Assembly: GCF_002863865.1 (NCBI RefSeq)
Contig: NZ_CP022684.1
Location: forward strand, 124,001 to 188,000
Length of the DNA: 64,000 nucleotides
Direction: 5' to 3'
Source: Ketobacter alkanivorans
GTDB taxonomy: Bacteria > Pseudomonadota > Gammaproteobacteria > Pseudomonadales > Ketobacteraceae
Part shown: positions 1 through 9,280 of the stretch, one piece after another
Layout: each line of letters begins with the position of its first letter
Numbering within the stretch: position 1 is the stretch's first letter
Notes under the pieces: model-generated
Databases searched by the model: none
The model's input: the letters and a program-made list of their open reading frames with translations, nothing else
Told to the model about the DNA's origin: nothing
Position numbers and translations under genes: made by a program

Positions 1-1778
1 ATTTTCAACAAGCTGCTAAACAGCACGTCAAGGCTTTCGCCGCTACGACTCTGAAGATAACCCTCGAAACCGCCGGTTGTACTGATGCCGGTAATTGGCG
101 GTGGATTGAATGCAAAGACCATCGCTTCGCGAATATCGCCACCCAACATCATAAATCGACTTACCAACAGGCGGGCATCCTCCGCGGGTTCGGTACGCTC
201 AGACCAATCTTTCAACGGCACAAACGACATGCCACTATTAGACTTTTGAGATCGACTTAGAATATCAAAGCCGGCGAAAGTCACCGTAGAGTGAACGGTA
301 GGCTCATCTCTAAGCTTTTCTGACATCTGACGTGTGACTTGCTCGGTACGGTTGAGTGCCGTTGCGGGCGGCAGCTGGTAGACCATGACTACATAGCCTT
401 GATCTTCAGGAGGTACCAGACTGCTGGGCACGCGTTCGAATAAATCGAATGTGATAGCCATTAGGCCGGTAAACACTAGCAAACCCAGTCCGATACGACG
501 CAGTATAAAGCGCACACCGCCAACGTAGCCTGCTGTAAGGACGGTGAAGGCGCGATTGAACCAGCGAAAAGGCAGGGTAGGTTCGCCATGTGTGGGCTTG
601 AGCAGCAGCGCACACAATGCCGGCGTCAGCGTGAGCGCAACAATACCGGAAAGTATTACCGATACTGCGATGGTCACTGCGAATTGCTTGTACATTTCCC
701 CCGTAAGTCCACCAAGAAACGCAACGGGGATGAAAACCGAAGAGAGCACGAAAACAATGGCGATCACCGGGCCGGAGACTTCTTCCATGGCTTGGATAGC
801 CGCCTCCCTGGGCGGCAATCCTTCTTCGCTCATGTGACGTTCGACGTTCTCGATAACAATGATGGCGTCATCGACCACGATGCCAATGGCTAGTACCAGA
901 CCGAACAAGGTCAGCAAGTTGATCGAAAAGCCGAGTAAATACATGCCGGCAAAGGTACCGATAATCGAAACAGGAATGGCCAGCACTGGAATAATGGTGG
1001 CACGGATGTTTTGGAGAAACAGGAAAACCACCAGCACGACAAGCATAGTGGCCTCAACAAAGGTCTTGATAACTTCGTTGATCGAAACCTCTACAAATTT
1101 GGTGGTGTCGAACGGGACGTCGTAATTGAGTCCCTCGGGAAAACGTTGCGCCAACTCCTCCATTTTGTCTCTGACGGCGGCTGCTGTTGCAAGGGCGTTG
1201 GCACCAGGTTGTAAATAGATCCCGATGGGCACGGCCGGTTCCCCATTGGCCGTTGCGGTGAAAGCATAGTCCTGAGCACCCAGCTCCACACGAGCCACGT
1301 CCTTGAGTCGCAAGACTCCCCCCTCAGCGTTAGAGCGAAGGATGATGTCTTCGAATTCGCTGGGCTGGACCATCCGGCTGCGGGTTGAAACACTGTAGGT
1401 AAAGGCCAGGTTGTCTGGCATGGGTTCCTGGCCGAATTGACCGGCGGCGAACTGCGCATTCTGGTTGCGAATTGCTTCGGCGACTTCACTGGGAGTAAGC
1501 CGATATGCGGCGAGCATATCCGGTCGCAGCCAGACACGCATGGCATAGTCTTTGGCGCCGAACAGGGAAGCGCTGCCGACGCCTGGTATGCGCTTAAGCT
1601 CGTCAATCACATTGATCAGCGTATAGTTGCTGATGAAGATTGAATCATAGTGTTCGCCGGGCGATGACATGGTCACGACCTGGAGGATACTGTTTGATCG
1701 CTTCTCGACCTTGACTCCTTGACGACGAACCTCCTCGCATACGCGCTTATCTACTGTCCAACCGGAATGCCAACGCAT
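1..1778 (-). pseudogene. HAE1-type RND efflux transporter, lacking its N-terminus, running off the left edge
   Basis: An open minus-strand frame runs from the window edge up to about 1778. Its translation follows AcrB/MexB collinearly from about AcrB residue 100 ([12 protein letters not shown]), through the porter domain and the TM4 motif [14 protein letters not shown], to the second half. The first ~100 residues, including TM1, are missing. In place of them the frame reads back into the last codons of the neighbouring RND gene, where an in-frame ATG at 1778 could start only a non-native leader (MRWHSGW). It looks like the survivor of a deletion or recombination that joined two RND genes. Without TM1 and part of the first porter subdomain it is unlikely to work, so I call it a 5'-truncated pseudogene. 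The 3' end lies outside the window. Confidence 0.8.
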
Positions 1779-4700
1779 AAAGCGCGGGCACGAACAAAAG
1801 CGTAATGGCGGTGCCCACAACGACGCCACCAATCAAAACGTACGCCATCGGCCCCCAGAAAATATCGGTCGTCAAAGGAATGAACGCGAGCGCGGCAGCC
1901 AAAGCAGTTAACACCACCGGTCTTGCGCGCCTGACAGCTGCCTCGACTACCGCGTCTGATAGCAGCATGCCGTCATTAAGGTTATCGCTGACCTGTTGGG
2001 TTAGAATTAAAGTATTGCGCATTAATATGCCCGCCAATCCGATCAGCCCAAGCAAGGCGACAAATCCGAAAGGCTGTTTGAAAACCAGCAGTGCCAAAAC
2101 GGCGCCAATGACGCCTAAAGGGGCTGTTGCCAGCACTATCAAGACACCAGTAAAACTTCGCATTTGCAGCATCACGCAAGTTACCATCAAGGCAATCATT
2201 AGCGGGAAAACTTTATTTATAGAGTCCTCTGCTTCTTGTGAACGTTCCAGACTACCAGCTATATCAATCCTGTAACCATCAGGGAGCGCTACACGAATTG
2301 ATTCCAGATCCGCCCACAATGCTTTGGTGACATCTTGTGGTTGCGCATGCTTTACTTCCCCTCGAACCGCCAGAAATAGCTCCCGGTTGTGGCGTCGAAT
2401 CATGGCATCTTCGTAAGCCAGTTTCACCTCACCCAGATGCGCAAGCGGTATCTTTTGACCCTCTTCATTCCGGAGTTCATAAATAGGAGGCTCATTTTGG
2501 GCTGGTTTGGCGCCTTGGCCACGAACGTAGACATCGACAGTTCTAATGTCTTGCCTGACCTCAGTGATAGGAACGCCTTCTTGTCGGTATTGTATTTGTT
2601 GAGCAACCGAGTTTGGTGTCAATCCCATTAGTCGTAGCCGCTGCTCATCCATTTCAAGTTTCAACGTCGGTACACGCTGATCCCACTCCAAGTGCGGATT
2701 GACAACATGAGGGTTTTGGGACATAACCTCCCTAACCTGGTGAGCCACTTTCCTTAAGGTTGCGGGGTCTGGCCCGACAATACGGAAGCTGACAGGCCAG
2801 TCAACTGGCGGCCCGAATAACAGGCGCCTAATACGAATACGCGCCTCGGCAAAAGCGCCATTGGCAACATGTTGCTCTAATGCACCAATAATTCGGTCAC
2901 GTTCGACCGGTCCCGTCGCTGTTACGATAATTTTAGCAAACGAAGAGTCCGGATGCTCGGGATTGACTGAGATGAAAAAGCGTGGCGCGCCACCACCGAC
3001 ATAACTGGCATAGTTTTCAATACCACCCATGGAATCCAATAGCTCCTCAAGGCGCTTGACGGTCGCATCAGTTGTGATGATCGATGTACCGGGCGGTAGA
3101 TTCACATCAATCAATATTTCGGGCCGATCGGAGCCTGGGAAAAACTGTTTTTCCACCGGCCCCGCCATGCCCGCGATGCCTAATACCAACATTGCAAAGG
3201 TAATAAAGACCACGGTTCGCCGATGGCGAACGCACCACGTAATCAAAGCCCGTAGATGCTCGTATACCTGGGATGATTTGTAATGATCGTCCATATGGTT
3301 GTCGGCTTTCTGCTTGGGTGCACGCAAAAATTTTACGCCCAAATAAGGGGTGAAGGTAACGGCCACCAACCAACTGATAATGAGCGAAAAAGCCAAAACC
3401 CAAAAAATATTACCGGCGTATTCGCCTACCCCAGACTTGGCAAATCCAATCGGAACAAAACCGAACATGGTGACCAGCGTGCCAAAAAGCATGGGCGAGG
3501 CTGTCGCATTCCAGGCATGAGTGGCGGCACTTACTTTACTCCAACCTTCTTCCAGTTTTACCAACATCATTTCGATCGCAATGATGGCATCATCAACCAA
3601 TAAACCCAACGCGATGATTAATGCTCCCAAGGTAATGCGATCCAGATTGACATCGGCGGCTTTCATCGCTACAAACGTCAGCCCTAGGGTAATCGGAACC
3701 GCGACGCCGACAATAAGACCGGCGCGCAGTCCTAATGCTAAAAATCCAATCCCCATCACCACGATAACGGCCACCAGAAACTTCACCTGGAACAGATTAA
3801 CTGCCGCTTTAATGGCATCCGCCTGATTGGTGATTTGAACCAGTTCCATACCCAAGGGTAGCTCAGCTCGCGTTTTTCTTAGAAAAGCATCAAGGCGTTC
3901 ACCAAACACCAACCCGTTTTCACCTTTGTTCATGACAACGCCGACAAGCATTGCATCTTCACCATTGACTCGAGCTAAATATGATGGTGGTTCCTCGTAA
4001 CCTTGGGTAATGGCTGCAATATCCCCCAGTCGGATTATATGCTCACCAGTACGGATAGGGACTTGTGCCAAGCGCCGAGGATCAGACAGATCTGCATCGA
4101 GCCGAAACCGTAAGCGTGGCCCAGTCGTGTCGATCTGACCGGCTGGGATCAACGTATTGTAAGCTCTTATCGCGTCGAACACGGCTTGGGATGTGATACC
4201 GCTGTTAGTCATAACAACATTGTTTAAATCTACATAGACTCTCTCCTCGCGCTCTCCGATCAAATCGGCTTTGCGGGCACCGGAAATGAGTTGTAATTCA
4301 TCCCGGAGCCGTTCGGCGTAACGTGTTAGTTTTCGCATCGGAAGGCCGGGCGCAGAAAGGCTGAAAAGGCTGAAATACACATCGGAAAAGTCATCATTGA
4401 CGATCGGTCCTATAACCCCTTCAGGCAGATGGGAAGACAGATCCAACATGCGCTTTCTAACCTGAAACTGTAGTTCCGGCATTTTTTCCTGTGGCGTATA
4501 ACTATGAAACTGGACCTGGATATCTGCCCGACCAGCCTTAACGGTTGTCTTGATTTCGTCAAGATACTCAACTTTTTGAATGTTTTTCTCAATTGGATGC
4601 ACCACTTGCTGTTCGATCTCTGCAGGCGTGGCGCCAGGCCAAACTGCGGACACCACTAACATTTGCAGTGTAATGGAAGGGTCTTCCGCGCGCCCCAGGG

Positions 4701-4800
4701 TGGCAAAGGCATAGACGCCTACGAAAATGGACAAAACCAGGAAATAAAGTGTGACTGACCTCTCACGTACAGCAATCGCCGATAGGTTAGGAAAGCTCAT
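1747..4800 (-). CDS. RND efflux pump inner-membrane transporter, copy 1
   Basis: This 1017-residue protein has the usual length and layout of an RND drug/proton antiporter: TM1, a periplasmic porter loop, TM2-6, a second loop and TM8-12. The start [15 protein letters not shown] and the GRAEDPSI and [10 protein letters not shown] motifs place it with the TriC/MexK-like branch rather than with AcrB. The proton-relay aspartate pair is present ([12 protein letters not shown], near residue 400). The position matching AcrB Lys940 appears to be arginine ([10 protein letters not shown]). The start codon overlaps the stop of the membrane-fusion gene by four bases (ATGA), so the two are translationally coupled. 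It is a close paralogue of the gene at 21523-24573. No outer-membrane channel gene is nearby. Substrate unknown; export of toxic hydrophobic compounds is likely. Confidence 0.93.
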   Translation of the reverse strand: MSFPNLSAIAVRERSVTLYFLVLSIFVGVYAFATLGRAEDPSITLQMLVVSAVWPGATPAEIEQQVVHPIEKNIQKVEYLDEIKTTVKAGRADIQVQFHSYTPQEKMPELQFQVRKRMLDLSSHLPEGVIGPIVNDDFSDVYFSLFSLSAPGLPMRKLTRYAERLRDELQLISGARKADLIGEREERVYVDLNNVVMTNSGITSQAVFDAIRAYNTLIPAGQIDTTGPRLRFRLDADLSDPRRLAQVPIRTGEHIIRLGDIAAITQGYEEPPSYLARVNGEDAMLVGVVMNKGENGLVFGERLDAFLRKTRAELPLGMELVQITNQADAIKAAVNLFQVKFLVAVIVVMGIGFLALGLRAGLIVGVAVPITLGLTFVAMKAADVNLDRITLGALIIALGLLVDDAIIAIEMMLVKLEEGWSKVSAATHAWNATASPMLFGTLVTMFGFVPIGFAKSGVGEYAGNIFWVLAFSLIISWLVAVTFTPYLGVKFLRAPKQKADNHMDDHYKSSQVYEHLRALITWCVRHRRTVVFITFAMLVLGIAGMAGPVEKQFFPGSDRPEILIDVNLPPGTSIITTDATVKRLEELLDSMGGIENYASYVGGGAPRFFISVNPEHPDSSFAKIIVTATGPVERDRIIGALEQHVANGAFAEARIRIRRLLFGPPVDWPVSFRIVGPDPATLRKVAHQVREVMSQNPHVVNPHLEWDQRVPTLKLEMDEQRLRLMGLTPNSVAQQIQYRQEGVPITEVRQDIRTVDVYVRGQGAKPAQNEPPIYELRNEEGQKIPLAHLGEVKLAYEDAMIRRHNRELFLAVRGEVKHAQPQDVTKALWADLESIRVALPDGYRIDIAGSLERSQEAEDSINKVFPLMIALMVTCVMLQMRSFTGVLIVLATAPLGVIGAVLALLVFKQPFGFVALLGLIGLAGILMRNTLILTQQVSDNLNDGMLLSDAVVEAAVRRARPVVLTALAAALAFIPLTTDIFWGPMAYVLIGGVVVGTAITLLFVPALYALAFRLDSR

Positions 4801-5846
4801 TGCGGATACTCCTTAACAGGCATCCCCGATACGAGCAAATGAGTACCCAAGGCTATAACTCGATCACCAGTCTTAAGGCCTTGCCCATGAATTTGAGCTG
4901 AGATAGGCGTAACCCCAACCACCACAATGGCCTGAGGCTGCGCCTGCCGATCGACGATTTTCCAGACCCGGGTACCTTCGCCTCGCTCATCCAATGCCGC
5001 CAGCGGTACTGAAAAAACCTTTACAGGAGAATCAGCGACCGTCACGTTGACCCTTACCAACATACCCAACTTTAAATCGCTTTCAGAGGACTCAATCTGA
5101 TAACGTACGCGCCAGGTTCTACTGTGTTCATTAGCGGCGCCAGCGGTTTCACGCAGCTTTAGTGGTATACGAACATCATCGATATGTGCCAGCGCTTCGG
5201 TCGGCGGAAGAACGCTCCGGGGTAAAAACACTTCGACCTCTAACTCACGGGTATCGGCCAACATCCCCAGGGGTTGTCCAGCCGTTACCACTTGCCCTGG
5301 CATGCCCGTGACATCCGCCAGAATACCTTGCCTTGTAGCCTTTAGGGATGTATGTTGAAGAGCAATCTCGGCTTGCCGAAGCTTAGCCTGGGCAACCTCT
5401 TTTTGCGCTTGCGCGGCACGTTTAGACAACAAGGACGCTTCAAATATACGCTGACTGATACTGTTCTGCTCGATCAAGCGGCTGTCCCGCGCTAGGTTGG
5501 CTTCCGCGTGTATCAATTCAGCTTCAGCAACTGCCAATTGGGCCTTGGCAGCCTCCAGGTTTTGCTCAAAGTCCTTTGCGTCCAATGAAAACAATGTTTC
5601 GCCCGCTTCAACGAATTGACCGGCGTCCACATGCCGCTTCAAAATCCGGCCACTTACTTGAAAGGCTATCGGAACTTCGGTACGCGCTTGTACAGTGCCT
5701 GAAAACCCTTGCGGCATGGTCGGGGAATGCTCTGACAAAGCCACGGTGTATACTGGATGCGGTCTGTTCACCCCAGTATCCAACTGAGAGGATTCCTGAC
5801 AGCCATACAGGGCTGCGGACAAGGTAAGAAAGAGAGCCAGACGCAT
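4797..5846 (-). CDS. RND periplasmic adaptor (membrane fusion lipoprotein), copy 1
   Basis: This 349-residue adaptor pairs with the RND pump encoded directly downstream. I start it at 5846 (MRLALFLTL), because this gives a lipoprotein signal with the lipobox LYGC; the longer frame would run far into the divergent regulator gene. After the signal come the lipoyl half-motif (GTVQARTEVPIAFQVSGR), a helical hairpin rich in Ala, Glu and Gln (about residues 85-165), the second lipoyl half, a beta-barrel region and a membrane-proximal domain ending VKEYPQ. It would link the inner-membrane pump to an outer-membrane channel. It is co-transcribed with the pump (4-base overlap) and faces a TetR gene only 46 bases away. 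A paralogue lies at 24570-25616. Confidence 0.92.
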   Translation of the reverse strand: MRLALFLTLSAALYGCQESSQLDTGVNRPHPVYTVALSEHSPTMPQGFSGTVQARTEVPIAFQVSGRILKRHVDAGQFVEAGETLFSLDAKDFEQNLEAAKAQLAVAEAELIHAEANLARDSRLIEQNSISQRIFEASLLSKRAAQAQKEVAQAKLRQAEIALQHTSLKATRQGILADVTGMPGQVVTAGQPLGMLADTRELEVEVFLPRSVLPPTEALAHIDDVRIPLKLRETAGAANEHSRTWRVRYQIESSESDLKLGMLVRVNVTVADSPVKVFSVPLAALDERGEGTRVWKIVDRQAQPQAIVVVGVTPISAQIHGQGLKTGDRVIALGTHLLVSGMPVKEYPQ

Positions 5847-5892
5847 GAAGAGTAAAACCTCAACAATTAATGAACGAAAGCGTACAGATAAC
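5847..5892. promoter_or_regulatory. Divergent promoter region between the efflux operon and its TetR gene
   Basis: Only 46 bases separate the adaptor start (minus, 5846) from the preferred TetR start (plus, 5893). This is the usual place for an operator through which the TetR protein represses both units. No clear palindrome could be picked by eye. The same stretch is partly conserved in front of the second adaptor copy (around 25617-25660), although no TetR gene follows there. Confidence 0.45.
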
Positions 5893-6531
5893 ATGTTAGA
5901 CTCCGATAAGCAAGTCGCCCAGCCTGGGCGACCCATTGATAAGGATAAAGACCAGGCTATCCTGGAAGCAGCAAGGGAACTACTGTTTGGCGAGGGTCCG
6001 CACGCAGTCACAATGGAAGCGGTGGCCAAGCTGGCAGGTGTGTCAAAAGTGACGCTTTATTCCCGGCACAGCAATCGCAACGAATTAATAGCGGCCGTCA
6101 TGCGCCGGCAAGCGGAAAGCTTTGCAGAAACGATCACCCTCATCCCAGGGGTAAAGCCAAATGCGAACAAATCGTTGCTTGATTTCAGCTTGGCTATTCT
6201 CAATTTCCTGGTTGACCCAAAGCATTTGCAATTTATGCGGGCACTCAACGCCGCGCATGGCACTGAACTGGATTTGCAGTTCTTTTATCTCCAGGGTCCC
6301 CAAAAAACGGTGGAACGGCTCAGTCAGTGGTTAACTGCGCTTGCACAAGCCGGTGAAATTGAGTGCGAAGATTCGATACGCTCAGCAGAGGTATTTCTCG
6401 GTATGTTGATGCGTTTGGATCTGGTGCGCGGGCTTTATGGCATTCCCATCGATAACTCTCTAGAAAATCTGACTGCACACGCCGAATTCGTGGTGAAGAC
6501 CTTTCTTAAACTACATGAAAGCACCGAATAA
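5893..6531 (+). CDS. TetR/AcrR-family regulator of the efflux operon
   Basis: A 212-residue regulator if started at 5893 (MLDSDKQVAQPGRP). An earlier ATG at 5845 overlaps the start codon of the divergent adaptor gene and is less likely. The N-terminal helix-turn-helix is typical of TetR (AILEAARELLFGEG, then VTMEAVAKLAGVSKVTLYSR). The C-terminal half is a helical ligand-binding region with no family-specific motif that I recognise. It is divergent from the MFP-RND operon, the standard layout for a local repressor relieved by pump substrates. The second efflux copy lacks this gene, so this protein may control both copies; that is inference. Confidence 0.88.
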   Translation: MLDSDKQVAQPGRPIDKDKDQAILEAARELLFGEGPHAVTMEAVAKLAGVSKVTLYSRHSNRNELIAAVMRRQAESFAETITLIPGVKPNANKSLLDFSLAILNFLVDPKHLQFMRALNAAHGTELDLQFFYLQGPQKTVERLSQWLTALAQAGEIECEDSIRSAEVFLGMLMRLDLVRGLYGIPIDNSLENLTAHAEFVVKTFLKLHESTE

Positions 6532-6551
6532 GGTTGAACATTCTGTACGCA

Positions 6552-6565
6552 CCTAGGTACCTAGG
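6552..6565. repeat. Perfect 14-bp palindrome CCTAGGTACCTAGG
   Basis: This perfect palindrome lies 20 bases after the TetR stop and just before the truncated YnfA fragment. It has no T-run, so it is not a normal terminator. It marks the border between the efflux locus and the accessory island and could be an operator or a recombination footprint. Confidence 0.35.
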
Positions 6566-6594
6566 CGCAGAGCGAAATAGGTAACATATAAAAG

Positions 6595-6786
6595 TTGCTC
6601 ACCTGGCTTTTGTCTCTGTACCCGACAGCTGGAGGTCGCATTTACGCGACTTATGGCGTTATTTATGTGTCGATCGTCCTGTTGTGGTTGTGGGGTGCGG
6701 ATGAGATTCTTCCGCATTTGTGGGATTTTGTTGTCGTGGTGATAATGCTAATGGGTATGGGCATTGTTATGTTTTCACCGCGATAA
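6595..6786 (+). pseudogene. C-terminal remnant of a YnfA/UPF0060-family membrane protein
   Basis: The reading frame from a TTG at 6595 gives about 63 residues that match the second half of YnfA family proteins: WLLSLYPTAGGRIYATYG, a membrane helix with VIYVSIVLLWLWG, then a final helix ending in GMGIVMF. Full family members have about 105-110 residues and four helices. Here a TAA lies two codons upstream of the TTG and the first two helices are missing. There is no ribosome binding site of note. It is best read as a 5'-truncated gene left at the edge of the transposon-rich island. Confidence 0.65.
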
Positions 6787-6875
6787 TGAGCATTTGTTTC
6801 TGAATCAGTTGTTTTTAATGCTTTAAGACTGTGGAGCGGATCCTCTGGATGGATTACATTGGCAGCAGAGGAAAG

Positions 6876-7898
6876 TTACATCAAATCAGACTCGATCGAG
6901 AGCAAGGAAGCCATTTTTTCCATCAATATGACTGTCGCATTGTCGGATAGCTGTTGGCCTTCCTCGATGTACTCCCAGACCGTGGCGTCGCTCTTCCAGC
7001 CCCCTTGCTTCTTGATCAACTCAAAGTCGACTTTCTCCCGTCCTGCAGACGTGGAGAGGCCCCGCCGAAAACTGTGGCTACTCAGCTCAGGGACAAAGTC
7101 AAACTGGCAGGCACCACCCAAGGTTTTGAGCAAATCATTGATGGCCCCAGGATTAAGCTGCTTGGTTTGAATCTGATCCCAGCGATTGACTGGCCGGAAC
7201 AGCGAACCAGTCACTATATCAGCGATATCCATCCATTGCCTTATTGCGCTGCCTGGGCAACAGACCGGATTCTTTGCAAAAGGCAGGGCTCGCGCCAAAC
7301 CGGTGGCTTGCTGATCGGTCTTGGAACGGGGCAACCGAATGATCAAACCCGCCGGCTCCCACACCAGGTCGTTGATTTGTATTGCGACCAGTTCACTGCG
7401 ACGAAAGGCCCCGAAAAATCCCGTTAGCACCAGCGCGATATCCCGATACTTCTTCATGCTATCTGGTAGTTTCTGGAGATGCTTCACCATCTGCGCGATG
7501 TGCTCCAGCCGCAGGGCCTTGGCTTTGCGCTTGGGTTGACCATGGGTGCGGCGGATGCCATCCATGGTCTTACGCACCAGAGGATCGCGAACGGGATCAT
7601 GCAGCCCCTGATAATGATGCCACTGACTGATCGCCGTCAGGTGCAGATCCAGGGTTCTGGGATTAAGTAGTTCGGCTCTGGCCAGTAGGTAGCGAACGAT
7701 CGTATCTCGATCCGTAGGCAGTCGGCCGCCCCATTTTTCAAATTGGCGAATGGCAGATCGATAAGCCTTACGTGTGTTGTCGGAGGTGGCCGCCTGTAGA
7801 TAGTAACGCAGTGCTTCGGATTCCTGATGGGCAATCTGGCCTGATTCCTCATTACGTAATGATAAGTCAGTGGTCAATTTGGGCGGTTTGCTGTGCAT
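6876..7898 (-). CDS. tnpS: Tyrosine site-specific recombinase, TnpS-like cointegrate resolvase
   Basis: A 340-residue phage-integrase-fold recombinase. An N-terminal core-binding domain (about residues 25-115) precedes a catalytic domain with the full set of residues: Arg166 (GAFRRSEL), Lys193, His275 and Arg278 (HSFRRG), Trp301 (GGWKSD) and nucleophile Tyr310 (WEYIE). It is divergent from a KfrA-type coiled-coil gene across 205 bases and close to a Tn3 transposase, which identifies it as the TnpS resolvase of a Tn4651-type transposon rather than a phage integrase. It would recombine the resolution site in the divergent gap. The frame is intact, so it may still be active though the transposase is broken. 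Confidence 0.85.
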   Translation of the reverse strand: MHSKPPKLTTDLSLRNEESGQIAHQESEALRYYLQAATSDNTRKAYRSAIRQFEKWGGRLPTDRDTIVRYLLARAELLNPRTLDLHLTAISQWHHYQGLHDPVRDPLVRKTMDGIRRTHGQPKRKAKALRLEHIAQMVKHLQKLPDSMKKYRDIALVLTGFFGAFRRSELVAIQINDLVWEPAGLIIRLPRSKTDQQATGLARALPFAKNPVCCPGSAIRQWMDIADIVTGSLFRPVNRWDQIQTKQLNPGAINDLLKTLGGACQFDFVPELSSHSFRRGLSTSAGREKVDFELIKKQGGWKSDATVWEYIEEGQQLSDNATVILMEKMASLLSIESDLM

Positions 7899-7970
7899 GA
7901 ATCGAATTCCTATCGCAGTCGCTCAAAAGGCGGCTATGTACCGGCGTTACGAACAGAATATTTTAGACAA

Positions 7971-8067
7971 AACATTATAACCAACGATAACATTAATTAT
8001 CAAAGGTTAAAGAATAGAATTCAATGCCGATTGAAAATCGCATATATAATGTTATATTGCATGTTAT
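7971..8067. promoter_or_regulatory. Probable resolution site and promoter between tnpS and tnpT
   Basis: The AT-rich tnpS-tnpT gap holds a 9-bp perfect inverted pair, AACATTATA at 7971-7979 and TATAATGTT at 8045-8053. A further TAACATTA at 7988-7995 is complementary to TAATGTTA at 8047-8054, and there is another ATGTTAT at 8061-8067. In Tn4651-type elements the resolution site recognised by TnpS and TnpT lies in this divergent gap. The repeated TAACATTA words are the obvious candidates for the protein-binding sites. Confidence 0.55.
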
Positions 8068-8103
8068 GTAATACGTTACTAAATAATCCGAGAGGAATCG
8101 ACC

Positions 8104-9153
8104 ATGGCCCGCGCTGGAGTCACCTATATCGATATCGCCAAAGCCGCCGAAGCGATTAAAAGCCACGGCCAGGAACCGACTGTCGACCGCATCCGTGAGC
8201 GCTTGGGAACCGGCAGCAAAAGCACCATTGCCCCCTTGCTCAAACGCTGGCGATCGCACAATACGGAGGCTACCGATATCAGCGGACTTCCCAATGACCT
8301 GGTTGAAGTCGTTAAGTCGCTCCATGAAAGGGTGCAGCAAGTGGCTAACCATAAAATCGAGCAGGCCAGGAAGGAGTACCAGGCGGCCAATGAGAACCTC
8401 CAAGCGGAGCTGACCGAGGCGCGCAACACCATTACCCAGCTCACGGCTCGCCAGCAGGATCTGGAGCAACAGAATAAAGGCTTGATCGACGAAAAAACTG
8501 AACTCTACAAAGCCCTGGAGGATACGCGTATCAATCTGGTAAAGGCGGAGTCGCAACGGGATGAAGCCTTAACACGCGTCGCTGAACTGAAGGCGGCAGT
8601 GAGCGACCTCAAACAAGAAAACCGGGATATACGCAACCATTTTGAGCATTACCAGCAACGAACTGCCGAAGATCGTCAGCACGAGCGAGAGCAATTCCGA
8701 GCTGCTAACCAGCAGCTACAGAGCCAGGTGCACAGCCTCTCTAACCAGCTAGCCCAGTCCGAATCACACCTATCCGAGCTACTAAAAGCAAACACACAAC
8801 TGCAAACCATGATCGATGGGTTGAACGAAAGCAATCACGCACTTCAGCTAGAATTAAACCAAAAAAACGAGACGATGAAGAGTTTGAACCACAACCTTGA
8901 AGCTACTTTGGCAGAACACCAAACGTCGAGCCGCCAAAATGACGAGCTTCGCGAAAAAATAGCGGCGTTAACGAGCCGGCTTTCAGCGGCCGACAAAGAA
9001 AACTATCTATTAGCCCAGGCACTGGAAAAAGCAGAAGCGGAACTGGGGTCAACAAAAGACAAGGTTGCTTTTTTAGCAGAGGAGAACAAGGTTATTCTTC
9101 AAGAAAAAGCGGTAATTCAAGGACAATTTAAACAACTGCAAAGTTCATTGTAG
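8104..9153 (+). CDS. tnpT: KfrA-N domain coiled-coil protein, TnpT-like resolution accessory factor
   Basis: A 349-residue protein with a KfrA-type N-terminal DNA-binding domain (residues 1-50; PTVDRIRERLGTGSKSTIAP) followed by an almost unbroken Glu/Gln/Leu-rich coiled coil to the end. It starts at 8104 behind a GAGAGG ribosome site. Divergent pairing with the TnpS-like recombinase matches the tnpS-tnpT module of Tn4651/Tn5041-type transposons, where TnpT binds the resolution site and assists cointegrate resolution. A plasmid KfrA-like structuring protein is the alternative, but the flanking transposase favours TnpT. A weak GCCGC-TTTA-GCGGC hairpin follows at 9185-9198. Confidence 0.85.
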   Translation: MARAGVTYIDIAKAAEAIKSHGQEPTVDRIRERLGTGSKSTIAPLLKRWRSHNTEATDISGLPNDLVEVVKSLHERVQQVANHKIEQARKEYQAANENLQAELTEARNTITQLTARQQDLEQQNKGLIDEKTELYKALEDTRINLVKAESQRDEALTRVAELKAAVSDLKQENRDIRNHFEHYQQRTAEDRQHEREQFRAANQQLQSQVHSLSNQLAQSESHLSELLKANTQLQTMIDGLNESNHALQLELNQKNETMKSLNHNLEATLAEHQTSSRQNDELREKIAALTSRLSAADKENYLLAQALEKAEAELGSTKDKVAFLAEENKVILQEKAVIQGQFKQLQSSL

Positions 9154-9210
9154 GTAAACATTTGCCCTAAACAGTACGCAAGAGGCCGCTTTAGCGGCAA
9201 ACTGACAGAA

Positions 9211-9280
9211 GCCTACGGTTACGAGGTGGCCATGGAAATCAAAACCGTAGGTTTTCGTTTAAATGCGCCCGCTGGTCCAT
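9211..9280. repeat. 70-bp repeat unit, copy 1, at the broken end of tnpA
   Basis: This stretch resembles 26113-26187. Both contain, in order, a CCTACG word, a short spacer, CCGTAKG plus TTTTCGTT, and CGCTGGTCC. Here the outer words form a perfect 9-bp inverted repeat (CCTACGGTT at 9212-9220, AACCGTAGG at 9243-9251). It begins exactly where the transposase homology stops, so it is probably the end of another insertion element that cut tnpA. I cannot name the family. Confidence 0.5.

Noticed and set aside
1091..1606. Long minus-strand frame of 171 residues
   Set aside because: It is an out-of-frame shadow of the truncated AcrB-type gene, whose real frame shows clear RND motifs.
6552..6565. CCTAGGTACCTAGG palindrome as a terminator
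   Set aside because: There is no T-run and the stem is short; kept only as a palindrome.
6690..6720. GGGGTGCGG... stretch as the missing terminal repeat of transposon A
   Set aside because: It lies inside conserved YnfA coding sequence, and similarity to the other terminal repeats is too weak.
9185..9198. GCCGC-TTTA-GCGGC hairpin as terminator of tnpT
   Set aside because: Five-base stem without a following T-run on either strand.
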